This document shows, one piece after another, positions 50,051-54,139 of a stretch of DNA of 54,139 nucleotides (positions are counted from its first letter, which is position 1; every line of letters begins with the position of its first letter). Location: contig NZ_BSOS01000009.1 of the NCBI RefSeq assembly GCF_030160635.1, forward strand, positions 1 to 54,139. Reading direction: 5' to 3'. The DNA comes from Acidocella aquatica. Its GTDB lineage: Bacteria > Pseudomonadota > Alphaproteobacteria > Acetobacterales > Acetobacteraceae. The position numbers and the translations under genes were made by a program. Under the pieces are notes generated by a model. It had not been told where the DNA came from. It saw nothing but the letters and a program-made list of their open reading frames with translations, and ran no database searches.

Positions 50051-51547
50051 ATGTTTTTGAAGAATTTTTCACCTGTTCTGGCCCGTGAGTGGCTGGGCAA
50101 TATTCGTGTTGACGTCCTCTCCGGCGTGGTCGTGGCCCTTGCCCTCATCCCTGAGGCGATCGGCTTCTCAGTGGTCGCAGGGGTTGACCCAAAGGTCGGG
50201 CTATATGCCTCCGTCGTCATTGCCTGCGTCATCGCCTTCACCGGCGGGCGGGTGGCCATGATCTCGGCCGCCACGGCATCCACCGCCGTGTTGATGGGTG
50301 GCCTGGTGCATGCCCATGGCGTGCAATATCTCTTCGCCGCGACCATTCTGATGGGATTGTTCCAGATCTTGGCCGGCATATTCAAGCTCGACCGGCTGAT
50401 GCGCTTTGTCTCCCGCTCAGTGATTACCGGGTTCGTCAACGCGCTCGCGATTTTAATCTTTCTCGCGCAAATGCCGCAACTCGTGCATGTGCCGATGGCC
50501 ACTTACGGGCTGATCGCGTTGGGCCTCGCGATTATCTATCTGTTTCCGCGGATCACGCGGGCGGTGCCCTCGGCGCTGGTAGCGGTGGTGGTGCTCACCA
50601 TCATCACGGCGGCAACGGGGCTGCATGTCCGCACAGTCGCCAACTTGGGCCAGCTGCCCTCTGCCCTGCCGCAGTTTGGCATTCCGCAGGTGCCGTACAC
50701 GCTGGAGACGCTCTGGCTGCTGTTGCCCCTGGCGCTCACCCTTGCCGCTGTCGGCCTGCTGGAGACGCAGCTGACCGCGCAAATTGTCGATGACATGACC
50801 GATACGCCAAGCAACCGGAGCCGGGAATCCGCCGGGCAAGGCATCGCCAATATCGCCGCCGCTTTTTTCGGCGGCATGGGCGGCTGTGCCATGATCGGCC
50901 AATCCGTCATCAATGTCTCCTCCGGCGGCCGGGGGCGGCTTTCCACTTTGGTCTCCGGCGCCTTTCTGCTCGTGCTGCTGGTCGCCATGCAGCACCTGCT
51001 CGCCTTGGTGCCGGTAGCGGCGCTGACGGCGGTGATGATCATGGTCTCGATCAACACCTTCTCCTGGCGTTCACTCGCACAATTGCGGACCAACCCGAAA
51101 ACGTCATCGGCGGTGATGCTGGCCACGGTCATCGTCGTCGTCTCAACGGGGAATTTGTCCGCAGGTGTGCTGGTGGGGGTGCTGATGTCGGGCGTCTTCT
51201 TCGCCAGCAAGGTCTCAAGGTTAAGCGGTGTGAACTCAGCACTTTCCGGCGATGGGGCAGTGCAGACTTTTCATGTGACCGGGCAAATCTTCTTCGCCTC
51301 CGCCGGCACGTTGACCAATGATATTCATGTGACCGAACCTTCCGTCCGGCGCATCGTCATCGACCTGACCCACGCTCATTTCTGGGATATTTCAGCCATT
51401 GGCGCGCTGGATACGGTGGTGATGAAAGAGCGCGGACGCGGGATCGAAGTTGAGGTGGTTGGCCTGAATGAGGCGAGCGCCACGATGGTGGAGCGCTATG
51501 GCGTGCATGACAAGGAAGGTGCCGAGGCATTGCAGATGGCACATTGA
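50051..51547 (+). CDS. SulP/SLC26-family anion transporter with STAS domain
   Basis: A 498-residue transporter from the ATG at 50051, giving the normal N-terminus ([40 protein letters not shown]). The transmembrane part (about 12-14 segments) includes the [27 protein letters not shown] and [33 protein letters not shown] motifs of the SulP core. A cytoplasmic STAS domain occupies about 395-495 ([26 protein letters not shown]). Substrates may be sulphate, bicarbonate or dicarboxylates. It is followed by a ClC channel gene 75 bp away. Confidence 0.92.
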   Translation: MFLKNFSPVLAREWLGNIRVDVLSGVVVALALIPEAIGFSVVAGVDPKVGLYASVVIACVIAFTGGRVAMISAATASTAVLMGGLVHAHGVQYLFAATILMGLFQILAGIFKLDRLMRFVSRSVITGFVNALAILIFLAQMPQLVHVPMATYGLIALGLAIIYLFPRITRAVPSALVAVVVLTIITAATGLHVRTVANLGQLPSALPQFGIPQVPYTLETLWLLLPLALTLAAVGLLETQLTAQIVDDMTDTPSNRSRESAGQGIANIAAAFFGGMGGCAMIGQSVINVSSGGRGRLSTLVSGAFLLVLLVAMQHLLALVPVAALTAVMIMVSINTFSWRSLAQLRTNPKTSSAVMLATVIVVVSTGNLSAGVLVGVLMSGVFFASKVSRLSGVNSALSGDGAVQTFHVTGQIFFASAGTLTNDIHVTEPSVRRIVIDLTHAHFWDISAIGALDTVVMKERGRGIEVEVVGLNEASATMVERYGVHDKEGAEALQMAH

Positions 51548-51622
51548 GCCATTGCCGGTTCGCCGTGCATCAGAATTCGCCAAATTGACAGAAACCGCCA
51601 ACCGGGATTAGCGCCCTTGCCC

Positions 51623-53437
51623 ATGGATCATATTCTCTCGCAGGCCGACACGGCCCCATCCCCGGAACCGGCTGAGAACCGCCCCCTGACGCTTGGCTAT
51701 TTGTCAATGCTGGCGCTTGTGGTTGGCGTTGTCACCGGCTTTGGCGCGGTGATTTTCCGCGCGCTTATCGGGCTGATCCATAATATATTCTTTCTGGGCC
51801 GGTTTGCCGTTGCCTATGATTCCTCACAATTCACCACTGTGGGGCATTGGGGGGCGCTGGTCATTCTGGTGCCTGTCATCGGTGGGCTGGGGGTGACCTT
51901 CCTGGTTTCCAACTTCGCGCCCGAGGCCAAAGGCCACGGCGTGCCGGAGGTGATGGACGCGATTTATTACAAAGGCGGCAAAATCCGCCCCGTGGTGGCG
52001 GTGGTTAAATCCTTGGCCTCGGCGCTATCCATCGGCTCGGGCGCTGCGGTTGGGCGAGAAGGGCCGATTATCCAGATCGGCTCGGCGCTCGGCTCCACGC
52101 TGGGGCAGATGATTAAAATGCCCGCCGCGAGCCGCATCATCCTGGTTGCCGCTGGTGCCGGAGCGGGTATCGCCGCGACGTTCAATACGCCGATCGGCGG
52201 GGTTATGTTCGCCATCGAGCTGATGCTGCCCGAGGTGAGCGTGACCAGCTTCCTGCCCGTGGCGCTGGCCACCGGGGCCGCCACCTTCGTGGGACGATAT
52301 TTTTTCGGGCCCGCGGCTGCCTTCGCGGTGCCGCCGCTGGGTTCCACCAGCGCGGACCCGCAGGCGGCCATCTCGCTGCTGCTGTTTGTGGTGCTCGGCG
52401 CGGTGACCGGTGCGGCCGCGGCCCTGTTCGTGCGCAGCCTGCACTGGATGGAGGATTGGTTCGAGCTGATCCCCGGGCGTTACACGCGCCACGCTGCCGG
52501 CATGGTGCTGGTGGGCATGCTGATTTATGCGTTGCAGCTTGGGTTTGGGCATTATTACGTGGAGGGCGTGGGTTACGCCGCGATTGAGTCGATCCTGAAC
52601 GGGCAGCTCTCCGTCTGGCCGTTGCTGCTTCTGCTGTTCGCCGCCAAGCTCGCGGCCACGACCACCAGCCTGGGCTCAGGCGCCTCGGGAGGAATTTTTT
52701 CACCCTCGCTGTTCATGGGCGCGACCATTGGCGGCGGCTTTGCGGCTGTTCTGCAGGCGTTGCATCTGCCGCTGCCGGTCAGCGTGCCGGTGTTCGCCAT
52801 GGTGGGCATGGCGGCGATGGTGGGCGGCGGCACGGGTGCGGTGATGACCGCCGTGACGATGATATTCGAGATGACGCGCGACTATAACATCGTGATGCCG
52901 ATGATCGTTGCGGTGGCTGTGAGCGTGCAGGTGCGCCGGATGCTCTCGCCCGAGACGATGTACACGCTCAAGCTGGTGCGGCGCGGCCACCCGATTCCCA
53001 AAGCCCTGCATGCGAATATGTTTTTGGTGAAACGGGCGGCTGAGGTAATGAACAGCGCCATCGCCGTGCTGCCGGCGGAGATGAGCCTGGATGCATTTCT
53101 GCAACAGGTGGCTGATGATGAGGCCGTACAGCATGTGGTGGTGACGCGTGATGATCATATCGCCGGTGTTATGCGCCTTAATCCCGGCATGCGCCGCGGC
53201 CTGGCGCAAACCGATACGGGCCTTACCCTTGGCGATGCCGCGGGGCTGAAATTCACCATTGTGCGCGATACCACGATGGTGTTCGACGTCATCCGCCGCA
53301 TCTGGGCGAAGGATGCGGTGCTGGCCGTGGTGGTTGGCGGGCGGGGCGCGCCGCGCGGAGCTGACGTGCTTGGCATTATCGGCAAGGAGCAGGTCGCGGA
53401 TTCGGTTGCCGCCAGTGTGCAGAACTATCCTGACTAA
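51623..53437 (+). CDS. ClC chloride channel/antiporter with CBS domains
   Basis: A 604-residue ClC protein from the ATG at 51623; a TTG at 51617 is less likely. Selectivity-filter motifs are GHGVPEV (GxxxP), GREGP with the gating Glu146, and GGIFSPSLF (GxFxP). GGVMFAIE contains the internal proton-pathway Glu type residue, suggesting a chloride/proton exchanger rather than a channel. The C-terminal about 160 residues contain two CBS-like repeats that may bind nucleotide. Alongside the SulP gene it may handle anions at acid pH (inference). Confidence 0.92.
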   Translation: MDHILSQADTAPSPEPAENRPLTLGYLSMLALVVGVVTGFGAVIFRALIGLIHNIFFLGRFAVAYDSSQFTTVGHWGALVILVPVIGGLGVTFLVSNFAPEAKGHGVPEVMDAIYYKGGKIRPVVAVVKSLASALSIGSGAAVGREGPIIQIGSALGSTLGQMIKMPAASRIILVAAGAGAGIAATFNTPIGGVMFAIELMLPEVSVTSFLPVALATGAATFVGRYFFGPAAAFAVPPLGSTSADPQAAISLLLFVVLGAVTGAAAALFVRSLHWMEDWFELIPGRYTRHAAGMVLVGMLIYALQLGFGHYYVEGVGYAAIESILNGQLSVWPLLLLLFAAKLAATTTSLGSGASGGIFSPSLFMGATIGGGFAAVLQALHLPLPVSVPVFAMVGMAAMVGGGTGAVMTAVTMIFEMTRDYNIVMPMIVAVAVSVQVRRMLSPETMYTLKLVRRGHPIPKALHANMFLVKRAAEVMNSAIAVLPAEMSLDAFLQQVADDEAVQHVVVTRDDHIAGVMRLNPGMRRGLAQTDTGLTLGDAAGLKFTIVRDTTMVFDVIRRIWAKDAVLAVVVGGRGAPRGADVLGIIGKEQVADSVAASVQNYPD

Positions 53438-53526
53438 ACCACACGAAGTGAAGGCTTATTTTCAATTTATGCTCGTCAATATATAGATTTCTTAAATTCC
53501 CATATGACGCGCATGAATGGTCCCCG

Positions 53527-54009
53527 CTACAGGCCACTATCGGGGGGATCGCGTTTTTCAAAATGAATATCGCCATACCATGCCTCTCCATGTCCATGGG
53601 CATCATCACAATCAGACATGACAGCGACAGCACCAATAACATCATGCCCGGGCCCGAAAGCGCGGGCGAGATCCGTGCGCAGATCACGGTGTTCAGACAC
53701 CCATGAGCCGGCGCCCGCCGCACCTTGCCTGAGGGCCACGATTTCAGCCTGAGTTGTATAAGGATCAGGATAGAACGGCGTGCCATTCGGCCCGCGATGC
53801 GCCGCACTGACCGGGCCATTGGCCCAGACATAGACAAGGCTGCGCAATGTCGAGGGGAAAAACGGATTACCGGCAACAACATAGACGCGTGCCGGATAAT
53901 CATCGCCTGATTTCGCATGTGGATCCAGCCCCGGATACACCCGGCTGATTTTCCAGCTCCAATCTATCATCGGTGTTTTTATTAAATTTATCGTATGCTT
54001 CCAGACCAA
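53527..54009 (-). CDS. DUF3047 protein, N-terminus damaged
   Basis: Encodes the DUF3047 pattern: SASGLVWKHTINLIKTPMIDWSWKI, GDDYPARVYVVAGNPF, VYVWANG, WVSEHRDLRTD, AVMSDCDDAHGHGEAWYGDIHF. DUF3047 proteins are periplasmic and normally start with a signal peptide. Here the frame upstream of the TTG at 54009 carries further family-like residues (LYTLAAQGNTKFLHAVCQN, codons up to 54078) but these follow an in-frame TGA (54079-54081), preceded by ATG GAA. A full N-terminus is therefore absent, perhaps through a nonsense mutation. Function of the family is unknown. Confidence 0.7.
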   Translation of the reverse strand: MVWKHTINLIKTPMIDWSWKISRVYPGLDPHAKSGDDYPARVYVVAGNPFFPSTLRSLVYVWANGPVSAAHRGPNGTPFYPDPYTTQAEIVALRQGAAGAGSWVSEHRDLRTDLARAFGPGHDVIGAVAVMSDCDDAHGHGEAWYGDIHFEKRDPPDSGL

Positions 54010-54139
54010 ACCAGAGGCCGAATTCTGGCAGACGGCATGGAGAAATTTTGTGTTGCCCTGTGCTGCCAGCGTGTATAGTCATTCCATTTAAGAATGTGAC
54101 ATTATTAACTCATCCACGGATTTTCCGGAGAAGATTCTC

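Noticed and set aside
49783-50502. 239-codon minus-strand frame before and inside the SulP gene
   Set aside because: The larger part is antisense to SulP membrane segments. The C-terminal 80 residues outside it look protein-like but match no family I recognise, so they are left unannotated.

Overview
The window reads as GC-rich alphaproteobacterial chromosome, most likely an Acetobacteraceae-type organism (Acidocella/Acidiphilium relatives). This is inferred from gene style: a Hint-domain beta-helix protein, a DUF6476-like membrane protein beside an RluD-type synthase, an RpoH sigma factor, TamAB, CYP153 and OxyR/AhpCF. No rRNA or other decisive marker is present.

Left accessory region (1-10.4 kb). 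A compact integrative element of about 8.57 kb sits in the 3' end of a tRNA-Glu(TTC) gene. It is bounded by a 46-bp direct repeat (1755-1800 and 10322-10367). It carries a tyrosine integrase, an AlpA/excisionase-like protein, a CHC2-like primase fragment, a TOPRIM-DUF927 primase/helicase, a ribbon-helix-helix protein, a pair of paralogous small proteins, a coiled-coil protein and a DUF5681 protein. Arrays of a 9-bp repeat (GGTGTTTGA) lie near both ends in mirror arrangement, which resembles the ori/crr iterons of P4-type phage satellites. A second, unrelated integrase (173-1732) lies just outside the left att repeat, suggesting the tRNA site has been used more than once.

Core region (10.4-31.6 kb). 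This holds the tRNA-Glu, a DUF6476-like protein, an RluD-family synthase, rpoH, a large Hint-domain beta-helix protein with an FNR-like site upstream, a PLP decarboxylase, a UbiH-type hydroxylase, a TetR regulator, a truncated thioesterase next to palindromic repeats, tamA-tamB, an ahpC-ahpF-oxyR peroxide-defence cluster, and a CYP153 alkane-hydroxylase-type P450 with its ferredoxin and a divergent TetR regulator.

Pigment cluster (31.9-48.8 kb). A tightly packed aryl-polyene cluster of xanthomonadin type contains an ACP, a COG4648 membrane protein, an AMP ligase, two hotdog dehydratases, an LPLAT acyltransferase, a LolA-like carrier, an MMPL exporter, an alpha/beta hydrolase, an unrecognised NC-motif protein, a ketosynthase plus chain-length factor, a ketoreductase, a glycosyltransferase, a flavin-dependent halogenase-like enzyme, a methyltransferase, a CPA2 antiporter and a chorismatase (XanB2/Hyg5/FkbO family). 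The inferred route is: chorismate to hydroxybenzoate, activation and loading on ACP, elongation to a polyene, halogenation, methylation or glycosylation, lipid attachment and export to the outer membrane.

Right end (49-54 kb). A frameshifted MbcA/ParS-like antitoxin with a remnant of a RES toxin start is followed by a SulP anion transporter, a ClC chloride channel/antiporter with CBS domains, and a DUF3047 protein whose N-terminus looks damaged.
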